This document shows positions 7,628 through 14,586 of a DNA stretch of 14,586 nucleotides, one piece after another. The first letter of the stretch is position 1, and every line of letters begins with the position of its first letter. Below the pieces are notes generated by a model. That model was not told where the DNA came from. It did not search any database and saw nothing but the letters and a program-made list of their open reading frames with translations. Position numbers and translations under genes: made by a program. Source of the stretch: Alphaproteobacteria bacterium (lineage in GTDB: Bacteria; Pseudomonadota; Alphaproteobacteria; Acetobacterales; Acetobacteraceae); the NCBI GenBank assembly GCA_013298245.1, contig JAAFHD010000009.1, positions 7,993-22,578 on the forward strand. Reading direction: 5' to 3'.

Positions 7628-8200
7628 ATGGCCGCACCCACAGATCCCAAGGCGCTGAAGGACGACATGAAGCGCCGCATGGACAGCACGATGGAGACCT
7701 TGCGGAAGGAATTCCAAGGGCTGCGCACGGGGCGCGCGAGCCCTGCCCTGCTGGAACCCATCCGCGTTGAAATCTACGGCGCGGTGTCGCCGCTGAACCA
7801 GGTGGCGAACATTTCCGTGGGCGGCCCGGGCATGCTGAGCGTGCAGGTGTTCGACCGCAGCCAGACCAAGGCGGTGGAGATCGCCATCCGCGATTCGGGC
7901 CTGGGGCTGAACCCGCAGGCGGAGGGCCAGACCATCCGCGTGCCGCTGCCGCCGCTCACACAGGAACGCCGCAACGACCTGTCCAAGCAGGCGTCCAAAT
8001 ACGCCGAAGGGGCGAAGGTCGCGATCCGCGGCGTACGCCGTGACGGCAACGAGCAGATCGCGGCGTGGAAGAAGAAATCCATCATCTCCGAGGACGAGGC
8101 CAAGCGGGCCGAGAAGGAGATGCAGACGCTGACTGACGAATACACCAAGAAGATCGACACCGCCTTCGCTGAGAAGGACAAGGATATCCGGACAGTCTGA
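7628..8200 (+). CDS. frr: Ribosome recycling factor
   Basis: Together with EF-G this protein splits the post-termination ribosome into subunits. The 190 residues are close to the usual 185. The long N-terminal helix leads into FQGLRTGRASPALLEPIRVE, then domain II with PLNQVANISVGGPGMLSVQ. Domain I resumes with IRVPLPPLTQERRNDL, RGVRRDGNEQI (the conserved Arg-rich stretch) and a charged C-terminal helix ending DKDIRTV. AGGA (7614-7617) lies 10 nt before the ATG. The stop TGA shares its final base with the uppS start (TGATG at 8198-8202), suggesting translational coupling. Confidence 0.98.
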   Translation: MAAPTDPKALKDDMKRRMDSTMETLRKEFQGLRTGRASPALLEPIRVEIYGAVSPLNQVANISVGGPGMLSVQVFDRSQTKAVEIAIRDSGLGLNPQAEGQTIRVPLPPLTQERRNDLSKQASKYAEGAKVAIRGVRRDGNEQIAAWKKKSIISEDEAKRAEKEMQTLTDEYTKKIDTAFAEKDKDIRTV

Positions 8201-8940
8201 TGCCGGATGATGCGCGCCTGCCAGGAAACCAGGCGCCGGCGCGCATCCCGGTGCATGTCGCCATCATCATGGATGGCAATCGGCGCTGGGCGGCCGCGCG
8301 CGGGCAACTCGCCGCCTTCGGCCATCGCGCCGGCGCCGAGGCCGCGCGCCGCGCGATAGAGGCTGCCGGCCGCGCCGGTGTGCGCTGGCTGACGCTCTTC
8401 GCCTTCAGTTCCGAAAACTGGCAGCGCCCGCAGGATGAGGTGCAGGAACTGACCGCCCTGCTGCGCTACTACCTCAACAACGAGATCGATCGCTTCGCGC
8501 GCGAAGGCGTGCGGCTGCGCGTCATCGGTGACCGCGCGCGCTTCGGCGATGATCTGCGCCGCCTGATCGACCGTGGCGAGGAACGCACCGCGCACAACAC
8601 CGCGCTGAACCTGAATGTCGCGCTGTCCTATGGCGCGCGTGCGGAAATCCTGGCCGCCGCGCGGGCCGTGGCGGCGGCCGTGGCCCGCGGCGACCTGGCC
8701 CCCGAAGACGTCAACGAAACCGCCTTCGCCCGGCACCTGACCACCGCCGGCATGCCCGACCCGGACCTGATTATCCGCACCAGCGGCGAGCAGCGGCTGT
8801 CCAACTTCCTGCTCTGGCAGGCCGCCTATGCGGAGTTCATTTTCCAACCCGTGCTGTGGCCGGATTTCGACGCCACGCATTTCCACGCCGCGATCGAAAG
8901 CTTCGGCGCGCGCGAACGCCGGTATGGGGCGCGCGTCTGA
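8200..8940 (+). CDS. uppS: Undecaprenyl diphosphate synthase (cis-prenyltransferase)
   Basis: Condenses eight isopentenyl units onto farnesyl diphosphate to make the C55 carrier lipid for peptidoglycan and other envelope glycans. The 246 residues are near the usual 253. Signatures are HVAIIMDGNRRWA with catalytic Asp25, GHRAGAEAARRA, LTLFAFSSENWQRP, and the C-terminal PDLIIRTSGEQRLSNFLLW followed by AYAEFIF, where arginine and acidic residues bind isopentenyl diphosphate and Mg2+. It starts inside the frr stop and its own stop overlaps the cdsA ATG in the same TGATG arrangement (8938-8942). This makes coupled, roughly balanced expression likely. Confidence 0.98.
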   Translation: MPDDARLPGNQAPARIPVHVAIIMDGNRRWAAARGQLAAFGHRAGAEAARRAIEAAGRAGVRWLTLFAFSSENWQRPQDEVQELTALLRYYLNNEIDRFAREGVRLRVIGDRARFGDDLRRLIDRGEERTAHNTALNLNVALSYGARAEILAAARAVAAAVARGDLAPEDVNETAFARHLTTAGMPDPDLIIRTSGEQRLSNFLLWQAAYAEFIFQPVLWPDFDATHFHAAIESFGARERRYGARV

Positions 8941-9752
8941 TGGCAGCCGCCGCCTGGGGCGATTTGCGCAAGCGGCTCATCACGGCGTCATTGCTGTTGC
9001 CCGCCGCCATCGCCTGCATCTGGCTGGGTGCGCATTGGTTCAACGCGCTGCTGGCGGTCTGCATCGCGGGGCTGGCCTGGGAATGGGTGCGCATGTGCGG
9101 CGGGTCCACGCGCGCCATGCCGGGCATGCTGGTGCCCTTGGGGGTGTTGGGCGGCGGCGCATTGGCGGTGCTGGGCATGCCCTTGCTGGGCCTCGCCGTG
9201 CTGGTGGTGGTGGCGGCGCTGGCGCATCGCAGCGCAGCGGGCCTGCCGCCATGGTTCCTGGCGGCAGGGGTGCTGTATATCGGCGCCGCCGGCATCGCGC
9301 TGATGGAATTGCGCCACGACAACGCCGCAGGGCGCGAGAATGTGCTGTTCCTCTTCGCGGTCGTCTGGGCCAGTGACAGCGCCGCCTATGTGGCCGGCCG
9401 CGCGCTGGGCGGGCCGAAGCTGGCGCCACGCATTTCGCCCGGCAAAACCTGGTCCGGCGCGGCTGGCGGGCTGGTGGGTGCCATGCTGGTCGGCGTGATC
9501 GCCGCCTGGTGGATGGAACCCGCTGGCAGCGAATTGCGCGCGGCGCTGGTGGCGGGCGCGCTGGGCGTGGTATCCCAGGGCGGCGATCTGCTGGAATCCT
9601 GGATCAAGCGGCGCTTCGGCGTGAAGGATTCCTCGCAGCTGATCCCCGGCCATGGTGGCCTGCTGGACCGGCTGGATGGTGTTTTGGCGGCAGCACCTGC
9701 GGCCGCATTGCTCAGTCTCACCCTTGGTCTTGGAGTGCATTTGTGGCGTTGA
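8940..9752 (+). CDS. cdsA: Phosphatidate cytidylyltransferase (CDP-diglyceride synthase)
   Basis: Integral inner-membrane enzyme converting phosphatidic acid and CTP to CDP-diacylglycerol, the precursor of all major phospholipids. I chose ATG 8940, which overlaps the uppS stop and gives 270 residues starting MAAAAWGDLRKR. The frame is open further left, but that would run inside uppS. Several hydrophobic segments are visible from LITASLLLPAAIACIWLG onward. The CDS signature spans residues 220-246 (SWIKRRFGVKDSSQLIPGHG, then GLLDRLD), containing Lys223-Arg224, Lys229-Asp230, His238 and Asp243-Arg244. SDSAAYVAGRALGG and PKLAPRISPGKTWSG are also typical. Its last 10 bases overlap the dxr start. 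Confidence 0.97.
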   Translation: MAAAAWGDLRKRLITASLLLPAAIACIWLGAHWFNALLAVCIAGLAWEWVRMCGGSTRAMPGMLVPLGVLGGGALAVLGMPLLGLAVLVVVAALAHRSAAGLPPWFLAAGVLYIGAAGIALMELRHDNAAGRENVLFLFAVVWASDSAAYVAGRALGGPKLAPRISPGKTWSGAAGGLVGAMLVGVIAAWWMEPAGSELRAALVAGALGVVSQGGDLLESWIKRRFGVKDSSQLIPGHGGLLDRLDGVLAAAPAAALLSLTLGLGVHLWR

Positions 9753-10903
9753 GAACCATCACCGTTCTGGGTGCCACGGGCAGCATCGGGCGCAGCACCG
9801 CGGCCCTGCTGGAAGGCGGCGGATACGCGGTCGAGGCACTGGTCGCCGGCCGCGATGCGGTGGCGCTGGCGGCGCAGGCACGCACGCTGCGGGCCAAGCT
9901 GGCGGTGGTGGCTGACGAAGCCGCCCTGCCCGCTTTGCGCGATGCGCTGGCCGGCAGCGGCATCGAGGCTGCCGGCGGCGAGAACGCCGTGCTGGAAGCG
10001 GCCGCCCGCCCGGTCGATTGGACCATGGCCGCGATCGTGGGCGCGGCGGGCCTGGCCTCCACCCTGGCGGCGCTGAAGCGCGGCGGCACGCTGGCCTTGG
10101 CCAACAAGGAATCGCTGGTCTGCGCCGGCCCCATCGTGCTGGAGGCCGCGCGCGCGTCGGGCGCCACGCTGCTGCCGGTCGATTCCGAACACAACGCGAT
10201 TTTCCAGGCGATGGTCGGCGCCGCGCCGGACGCCATCGAAAAAATCGTGCTGACCGCATCCGGCGGCCCGTTCCGCAACGCGTCGCTGGCCGAAATGCGT
10301 GCCGCCACCCCCGAAGCAGCGGTGAAGCACCCGGTCTGGTCCATGGGCGCGAAAATCTCGGTCGACAGCGCCTCCATGTTCAACAAGGGCCTGGAAATGA
10401 TCGAGGCCGCGCGCCTCTTCCCCGTGACACCCGACCAGATCGAGGTGCTGATCCACCCGCAATCGGCCGTGCATGGCCTGGTGCAGTATCGCGACGGCTC
10501 CATCCTGGCGCAGCTCGGCAGCCCGGATATGCGCACGCCCATCGCCCACACCCTGGCCTGGCCCGCGCGGATGGATGTGGCCGTGCCGCGCCTGGACCTG
10601 GCCGCGCTGGCGCGCCTGGAATTCTTCGCGCCCGACACAATTCGTTTCCCCGCCTTGCGCCTGTGCCGCGAGGCGCTGGTCGCCGGTGGCGCCGCCCCCT
10701 GCGTGCTGAACGCCGCCAATGAGGTGGCGGTCGCGCTGTTCCTGGCCCGCAAGCTGGGTTTCCTGGATATCGCGGCGGTGGTGGAAGAGACGCTGACGGA
10801 ATTGTCACACCTGCCCGTGCCCGACCTGCCCTCGGTGCTGGCGGCCGATGCGGCGGCGCGCGAATCCGCCACCCGCATTGCGGCGCGGCGCGCGGCGGCT
10901 TAA
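9743..10903 (+). CDS. dxr: 1-deoxy-D-xylulose 5-phosphate reductoisomerase
   Basis: Converts DXP to 2-C-methyl-D-erythritol 4-phosphate with NADPH, the first committed step of the MEP isoprenoid route, so it feeds the UppS reaction encoded just upstream. The start is GTG 9743, with TTGGAG 8 nt upstream. It gives 386 residues beginning just before the NADPH motif LGATGSIG (9-16). A longer open frame from 9509 lies inside cdsA and has no dxr homology in its first part. Other motifs are ANKESLVCAG, VDSEHNAIF (metal ligands Asp147, Glu149), SGGPFR, and WSMGAKISVDSASMFNKGLE (Glu218). The flexible-loop region LGSPDMRTPIAH is also present. rseP begins 9 nt after its stop. Confidence 0.97.
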   Translation: MALRTITVLGATGSIGRSTAALLEGGGYAVEALVAGRDAVALAAQARTLRAKLAVVADEAALPALRDALAGSGIEAAGGENAVLEAAARPVDWTMAAIVGAAGLASTLAALKRGGTLALANKESLVCAGPIVLEAARASGATLLPVDSEHNAIFQAMVGAAPDAIEKIVLTASGGPFRNASLAEMRAATPEAAVKHPVWSMGAKISVDSASMFNKGLEMIEAARLFPVTPDQIEVLIHPQSAVHGLVQYRDGSILAQLGSPDMRTPIAHTLAWPARMDVAVPRLDLAALARLEFFAPDTIRFPALRLCREALVAGGAAPCVLNAANEVAVALFLARKLGFLDIAAVVEETLTELSHLPVPDLPSVLAADAAARESATRIAARRAAA

Positions 10904-10912
10904 CCAAGCGTC

Positions 10913-12028
10913 ATGCTGGATTTTCTGCCCGAGATCGTGCGCACCATCCTGGCCTTCCTGGTCGTGCTGGGCGTCTTGGTCTTCATCCATGAACTGGGCC
11001 ATTACCTGGCCGCCCGCTGGCGCGGTGTGCATGTGGATGTCTTCTCGATCGGCTTCGGCAAGACCATCGCCGGCTGGACCGACCGGCGCGGCACGGAATG
11101 GCGTGTGTCCTGGATACCGCTTGGCGGCTACGTGAAGCTGCACGGCCAGCTGGACCCCGAGGACACGACGCCCGAAGAGCTCGCGAAACTCCGCCCCGGC
11201 CAGACCTTCCACGACAAGCCGGTGCGCGACCGCGCGATTGTCGTCGCCGCCGGCCCGGCCGCGAATTTCCTGCTGGCCGCGGCGCTGTTCGCCGCACTGT
11301 TCGCCACGCACGGCCGCCCCATGGGCCAGACCGCGATTGGCATGGTCGCCCCGGGTTCGGTCGCGGAACGTGCGGGCCTGCTGGCGGGTGACCAGGTCAT
11401 CAGCCTGGATGGCAACCGTGTGGCCCGCTTCGACCAGTTGCAGCGCCACATCCAGCCGCGCGCCGGCCAGGAAGTGGTGATGGTGGTGCAGCGTGACGGG
11501 CGCGAGGTGTCCGTGCGGCTGACGCCGGCGACGCGCCCGGGCAGCGAAGCGGCCCCGGTCGGCGTGATCGGCGTGCAGGGCGGCGGCGCGCGGTTTGAAC
11601 GGCTGGACCCGGCCAGCGCGCTATGGGCCGGTATCACGCATACGGCCGATGTGTCGGGCCAGACGCTGGTGGGCGTGTGGGAGATGATTTCAGGCGCGCG
11701 GTCCGCACAGGATCTGGGCGGGCCGATTCGCATCGCGGAAGTGTCGGGCCAGGCGGCCAGCCTGGGCATCGTGCCGCTGATCAATCTGATGGCGCTGCTG
11801 TCGGTGTCGCTGGCGCTGATCAACCTGTTTCCGGTGCCGCTGCTCGATGGCGGGCACCTGATGTTCTACGCAGCCGAGGCGATTCGCGGCCGTCCGCTGC
11901 CGCCGAAAGCCATGGAATACGGCTTCCGCGCGGGTTTCGCGCTGCTGATCGCCCTCTTCGTCTTCGCCACCTGGAACGACCTGGCGCATGGCGCTTTTGG
12001 CCGTTGGGTGGTGGGGATTTTCACTTGA
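10913..12028 (+). CDS. rseP: Site-2 intramembrane zinc metalloprotease, RseP/MmpA type
   Basis: Inner-membrane protease that cuts substrates within the membrane. E. coli RseP cleaves anti-sigma factor RseA, and alphaproteobacterial MmpA cleaves PodJ. The 371-residue protein has the zinc site HELGH (His26, Glu27, His30) in the first membrane helix. GGYVKLHG follows, then a second helix around AGPAANFLLAAALFAALF. One PDZ domain lies at about 135-205 (VAPGSVAERAGLLAGDQVIS). The third metal ligand is Asp312 in NLFPVPLLDGGH (304-315), and a final helix is near 338-357. It is shorter than E. coli RseP (about 450), mainly because it has one PDZ domain rather than two. Its stop overlaps an ATG (TGATG at 12026-12030). 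The true substrate here is unknown. Confidence 0.95.
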   Translation: MLDFLPEIVRTILAFLVVLGVLVFIHELGHYLAARWRGVHVDVFSIGFGKTIAGWTDRRGTEWRVSWIPLGGYVKLHGQLDPEDTTPEELAKLRPGQTFHDKPVRDRAIVVAAGPAANFLLAAALFAALFATHGRPMGQTAIGMVAPGSVAERAGLLAGDQVISLDGNRVARFDQLQRHIQPRAGQEVVMVVQRDGREVSVRLTPATRPGSEAAPVGVIGVQGGGARFERLDPASALWAGITHTADVSGQTLVGVWEMISGARSAQDLGGPIRIAEVSGQAASLGIVPLINLMALLSVSLALINLFPVPLLDGGHLMFYAAEAIRGRPLPPKAMEYGFRAGFALLIALFVFATWNDLAHGAFGRWVVGIFT

Positions 12029-12129
12029 TGCCGCAACCGCAACGCGGCTGGCCCAGAGGCTGGCCAAGGGGGCGGGTAGCGGCACGCGCCCCCCACCGCT
12101 ATGGTGCCGCCACAGCCGAGACAGAGTGA
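12028..12129 (+). CDS. Hypothetical 33-residue ORF bridging rseP and bamA
   Basis: The ORF starts on the ATG that overlaps the rseP stop (TGATG). It ends in TGA at 12127-12129, one base before the bamA ATG (TGAGATG). It has no recognisable domain. The peptide begins MPQPQRGWPRGWPRG and contains a tandem four-residue repeat, GWPR twice. The repeat comes from two 12-nt units (12046-12057 and 12058-12069) that differ only at two synonymous third positions. It uses AGA and AGG for arginine, which are rare in this GC-rich DNA. No strong Shine-Dalgarno is present, so translation would depend on re-initiation after rseP. It could be a coupling or leader peptide, or chance. Confidence 0.3.
   Translation: MPQPQRGWPRGWPRGRVAARAPHRYGAATAETE
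12068..12110 (+). promoter_or_regulatory. Two alternative hairpins before bamA
   Basis: GGGGGCG (12068-12074) can pair with CGCCCCC (12087-12093). GCGGCAC (12079-12085) can pair with GTGCCGC (12104-12110). Each stem is 7 bp and perfect. The left arm of the second lies in the loop of the first, and the right arm of the first lies in the loop of the second, so they exclude each other unless a pseudoknot forms. They fall within the 33-codon ORF and upstream of the bamA start. Neither is followed by a T-run. Confidence 0.3.
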
Positions 12130-12130
12130 G

Positions 12131-14485
12131 ATGCGAGCCCTGAACCCCACACTTCGTGGCCTGCTGATGGCCTCCGCCTGCCTGCTGCCGCTGATCCCGG
12201 CGGTGGCGGATGCACAACAGCGCCGCCCGCAGCCCTCCGCGCGCAATACGCTGGAGATGAATGGCGCGGTGTCCGCCGTGGAAGTGCGCGGCAATCAGCG
12301 CATCGATGCGGACACCATCCGCAGCTACATGCTGCTGCAACCCGGTGACAGCTACGACCCGGATCGGATGGACCGGTCCTTGCGCGCGCTGTTCGCCACC
12401 GGCCTGTTCCGCGATGTGCAGATCGGCCGCGATGGCGCGCGGCTGGTGGTGACGGTGGCGGAAAACCCGCTGGTCAACCAGGTGCAGTTCGAGGGCAATC
12501 GCCGCGTCTCCGACGACAATATCCGCCCCGAGGTGCAGCTGCGCGCGCGTGGCGTGTTCACCCCGCAGCTGGCGCAGGCGGACCGGCAGCGCATCCTTGA
12601 CCTGTATGCGCGGCGCGGGCGCTTCGCGGCGCAGGTCACACCGCAGGTCATCCAGCTGGACCAGAACCGCGTCAATGTGGTGTACGAAATCGTCGAGGGC
12701 GATTCGGCGCGCATCTCGCGCATCAACTTCGTCGGCAACCAGACCTTTTCGGATCGGCGCCTGCGCGATGTGGTGTCCAGCCGGGAAAACGCGATCCAGC
12801 GCTTCCTGACGCAGTCCGACACCTATGACCCCGATCGGGTCGCGTTTGACCGCGAATTGCTGCGGCGTTTCTATCTGCGCTCGGGCTTCGCGGATGTGGA
12901 AGTGGGCAATGGCACGGCGGAATTGGCGCCGGATCGATCGTCCTTCTTCCTGACCTATCAGGTGACCGAAGGCACGCGGTATCGCATCGGCGAATTGAGC
13001 GTCACCAGCCAGTTCCAGGGGCTGGATACGGCAGCACTGCGCAGCCGCGTGGAGCTGCGCCCCGGTGACTGGTATGATGGCGAGCTGATCGAGCGCATGA
13101 CGCAATCGCTCGCCGATGCCGCCAATCTGCGTGGCTTTCCCTTCGTGGATGTGCAGCCGCAGGTGCGCCGCAACCGCGATGCCGGCACCATCGACCTGAC
13201 CTTCGCCGTGAATGAAGCGCCGCGGGTATTCGTCGAGCGTATCGACATCGCGGGCAACACCCGCACCCAGGACCGCGTGATCCGCCGCGAATTCCGCCTG
13301 GCGGAGGGCGATGCCTTCAATGCCGCGCAGATCAGGCGCTCGCGCGAGCGTATTCGCAACCTCGGCTATTTCGGCGATGTGCAGGTGAATTCCGCGCCCG
13401 GCACCTCTCCCGACCGCGCGGTGGTGACCACGCAGGTCACCGAACGGCCGACGGGTGAAATCAGCCTGGGCGGCGGTTTCTCGACCGATGCGGGCTTCCT
13501 GGTGGATGTGGGTCTGCGCGAGCGCAACCTGGTCGGCACCGGCATTGATGCGCGCGTCAACGGCACGCTGGCGCAGCGGCGCAGCCAGATTGATTTGTCC
13601 GTCACCGACCCGTCCTTCCTGGACCGCAACCTGGCCGCCGGCGCCGATATCTTCCTGGTGCAGCGCAACCTGCTGCGCATCGCGAACTACGAGGAACGGC
13701 GCGTCGGTTTCGCCGTGCGCGTGGGTTATGAATTCAATGAACGCCTGCGGCAGTCCTGGTCCTATACGCTGGTGGATCGCAACGTGTTCAACGTGCAGCC
13801 CAATGCCTCGCGCTTCGTGCGCGACCAGGCGGGGCGGTCGCTGCTGTCCCAGGTGTCGCAGACCATCGCGTTTGATACCCGCGATTCGCCGCTGGAATCG
13901 CGGCGCGGCTACCTGCTGCGCTGGGGCTCGGATTTCGCGGGTCTGGGCGGTGACGTGACCTTCATCCGCAACCGCTTCGACGGCGTGGTCTTCCTGCCCT
14001 TCGAACGCCTGCTGGGTGACCCGGATTATGTGCTGTCGCTGTCGGCCAGCTTGGGCCATCTGGCGCCGCTGGGCAGCCGGCGCTTCGGCAATAATGAACG
14101 CGACCGCATCGTGGACCGCTTCTTCCTGGGTGGCGAAAACCTGCGTGGTTTCGCGATCGCAGGCGTCGGCCCACGTGACATCAACACCCGCGACAGCCTG
14201 GGCGGGCGCTTCATGTGGACCGCCAGCGCTGAAATGCGCTACCCGCTGCCCTTGCCGTCCGAACTGGGCATTCTGGGGCGCGCCTTCGTGGATGCCGGCG
14301 CGCTGACGCAGGGACCGCGCGGGGGGGATGTCTTCAACAGCTCGGTGCCGCGTGTTTCGGTCGGCGTTGGTGTGTCCTGGCGCAGCCCCTTCGGCCTGAT
14401 CAACATCGATCTGGCCCGTGCGGTGGTGAAGCGCCCGCTGGATGAAACGCAGGTCTTCCGCTTCGGCTTCGGTACACGGTTCTAA
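12131..14485 (+). CDS. bamA: Outer membrane protein assembly factor BamA
   Basis: Core of the BAM complex, which folds and inserts beta-barrel proteins into the outer membrane. I chose ATG 12131 because it begins a clean signal peptide (MRALNPTLRGLLMASACLL, hydrophobic to about 25, cleavage likely after ADA at 26-28). The frame is open to an ATG at 12101, but that one has no ribosome-binding site. The mature protein has five POTRA domains at about 47-113, 114-190, 191-280, 281-363 and 364-440; most start with a strand plus a GN turn (EVRGNQ, QFEGNR, NFVGNQ, DIAGNT). The 16-strand barrel spans 441-784, with the lid-loop motif LRGF (671-674) after FFLGGEN and a C-terminal beta signal ending in Phe (FRFGFGTRF). 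The 784 residues compare with about 810 in E. coli. Confidence 0.97.
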   Translation: MRALNPTLRGLLMASACLLPLIPAVADAQQRRPQPSARNTLEMNGAVSAVEVRGNQRIDADTIRSYMLLQPGDSYDPDRMDRSLRALFATGLFRDVQIGRDGARLVVTVAENPLVNQVQFEGNRRVSDDNIRPEVQLRARGVFTPQLAQADRQRILDLYARRGRFAAQVTPQVIQLDQNRVNVVYEIVEGDSARISRINFVGNQTFSDRRLRDVVSSRENAIQRFLTQSDTYDPDRVAFDRELLRRFYLRSGFADVEVGNGTAELAPDRSSFFLTYQVTEGTRYRIGELSVTSQFQGLDTAALRSRVELRPGDWYDGELIERMTQSLADAANLRGFPFVDVQPQVRRNRDAGTIDLTFAVNEAPRVFVERIDIAGNTRTQDRVIRREFRLAEGDAFNAAQIRRSRERIRNLGYFGDVQVNSAPGTSPDRAVVTTQVTERPTGEISLGGGFSTDAGFLVDVGLRERNLVGTGIDARVNGTLAQRRSQIDLSVTDPSFLDRNLAAGADIFLVQRNLLRIANYEERRVGFAVRVGYEFNERLRQSWSYTLVDRNVFNVQPNASRFVRDQAGRSLLSQVSQTIAFDTRDSPLESRRGYLLRWGSDFAGLGGDVTFIRNRFDGVVFLPFERLLGDPDYVLSLSASLGHLAPLGSRRFGNNERDRIVDRFFLGGENLRGFAIAGVGPRDINTRDSLGGRFMWTASAEMRYPLPLPSELGILGRAFVDAGALTQGPRGGDVFNSSVPRVSVGVGVSWRSPFGLINIDLARAVVKRPLDETQVFRFGFGTRF

Positions 14486-14495
14486 GGAATTCACG

Positions 14496-14586
14496 ATGAC
14501 AATGATGGCGATGGGCCGCTGGGCCCTGGTCGCGGCTGGCGCCTGGATGGCCGCGCTGCCGACCGGCTCTGCGCAGGCGCAACAGG
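14496..14586 (+). CDS. N-terminus of a secreted protein, probably Skp/OmpH periplasmic chaperone (cut by right edge)
   Basis: Thirty codons are visible. ATG 14496 has AAGGA (14484-14488) 7 nt upstream, overlapping the bamA stop. The peptide reads as a Sec signal: an N-region with Arg7 (MTMMAMGRW), a hydrophobic stretch ALVAAGAWMAALPTG, and a likely signal peptidase I site after AQA with QQ following. No mature domain is in the window. Skp/OmpH, which carries unfolded outer-membrane proteins to BamA, directly follows bamA in most proteobacteria, so that identity is inferred from position only. Internal methionines at residues 3, 4 and 6 could also serve as starts. Confidence 0.7.
   Translation, partial: MTMMAMGRWALVAAGAWMAALPTGSAQAQQ

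Noticed and set aside
9718..10878. A 386-codon minus-strand open frame opposite dxr
   Set aside because: Ser/Ala/Arg-rich shadow frame; dxr on the plus strand has all catalytic motifs.
11690..14494. A 934-codon open frame on the minus strand opposite rseP and bamA
   Set aside because: It has Arg/His/Gln-rich composition with no domain, and it mirrors the codon bias of bamA in GC-rich DNA. The plus-strand genes explain the region completely.

Overview
This is a GC-rich stretch of what looks like an alphaproteobacterial chromosome, most likely Rhodospirillales and perhaps Acetobacteraceae. That placement is an inference from high GC, from the protein variants (for example the transketolase and GAPDH wording), and from the order rpsB-tsf-pyrH-frr-uppS-cdsA-dxr-rseP-bamA-(skp), which is classical for this class. 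Nearly all of the window is core metabolism, translation and envelope biogenesis. I found no transposase, integrase, tRNA, rRNA or CRISPR array.

Left part (1-1801): the DNA-binding tail of an OmpR-type response regulator enters from the left edge and ends at 382. About 250 bases with no convincing gene follow. Next, on the minus strand, is a complete ring-opening amidohydrolase of the cyanuric acid hydrolase/barbiturase family (639-1733). It is the only clearly accessory metabolic gene. A 68-bp divergent spacer separates it from transketolase.

Central part (1802-4869): tkt and gap are 11 bp apart and probably co-transcribed. They supply the pentose phosphate/Calvin-type carbon rearrangements and the glyceraldehyde-3-phosphate step. 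A GC-rich hairpin follows gap.

Translation block (4870-6855): rpsB is preceded by a candidate promoter and by a leader that can fold as a three-way junction. It is followed 17 bp later by tsf. A strong hairpin capped by a GAAA tetraloop ends this unit.

Envelope and ribosome-recycling block (6902 to right edge): pyrH, frr, uppS, cdsA, dxr, rseP, bamA and the start of a secreted protein, probably Skp/OmpH. They are tightly packed on the plus strand, and several stop and start codons overlap. Together they link UMP phosphorylation and ribosome recycling to isoprenoid precursor synthesis (Dxr), the undecaprenyl carrier (UppS), phospholipid CDP-activation (CdsA), envelope-stress intramembrane proteolysis (RseP) and outer-membrane protein assembly (BamA, Skp). 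Between rseP and bamA a 33-codon ORF fits exactly, with a TGATG overlap on its left and TGAGATG on its right. It contains two rare arginine codons and lies over two mutually exclusive hairpins. Along with the rpsB leader this is the most unusual thing here, but nothing in the window proves a new system.
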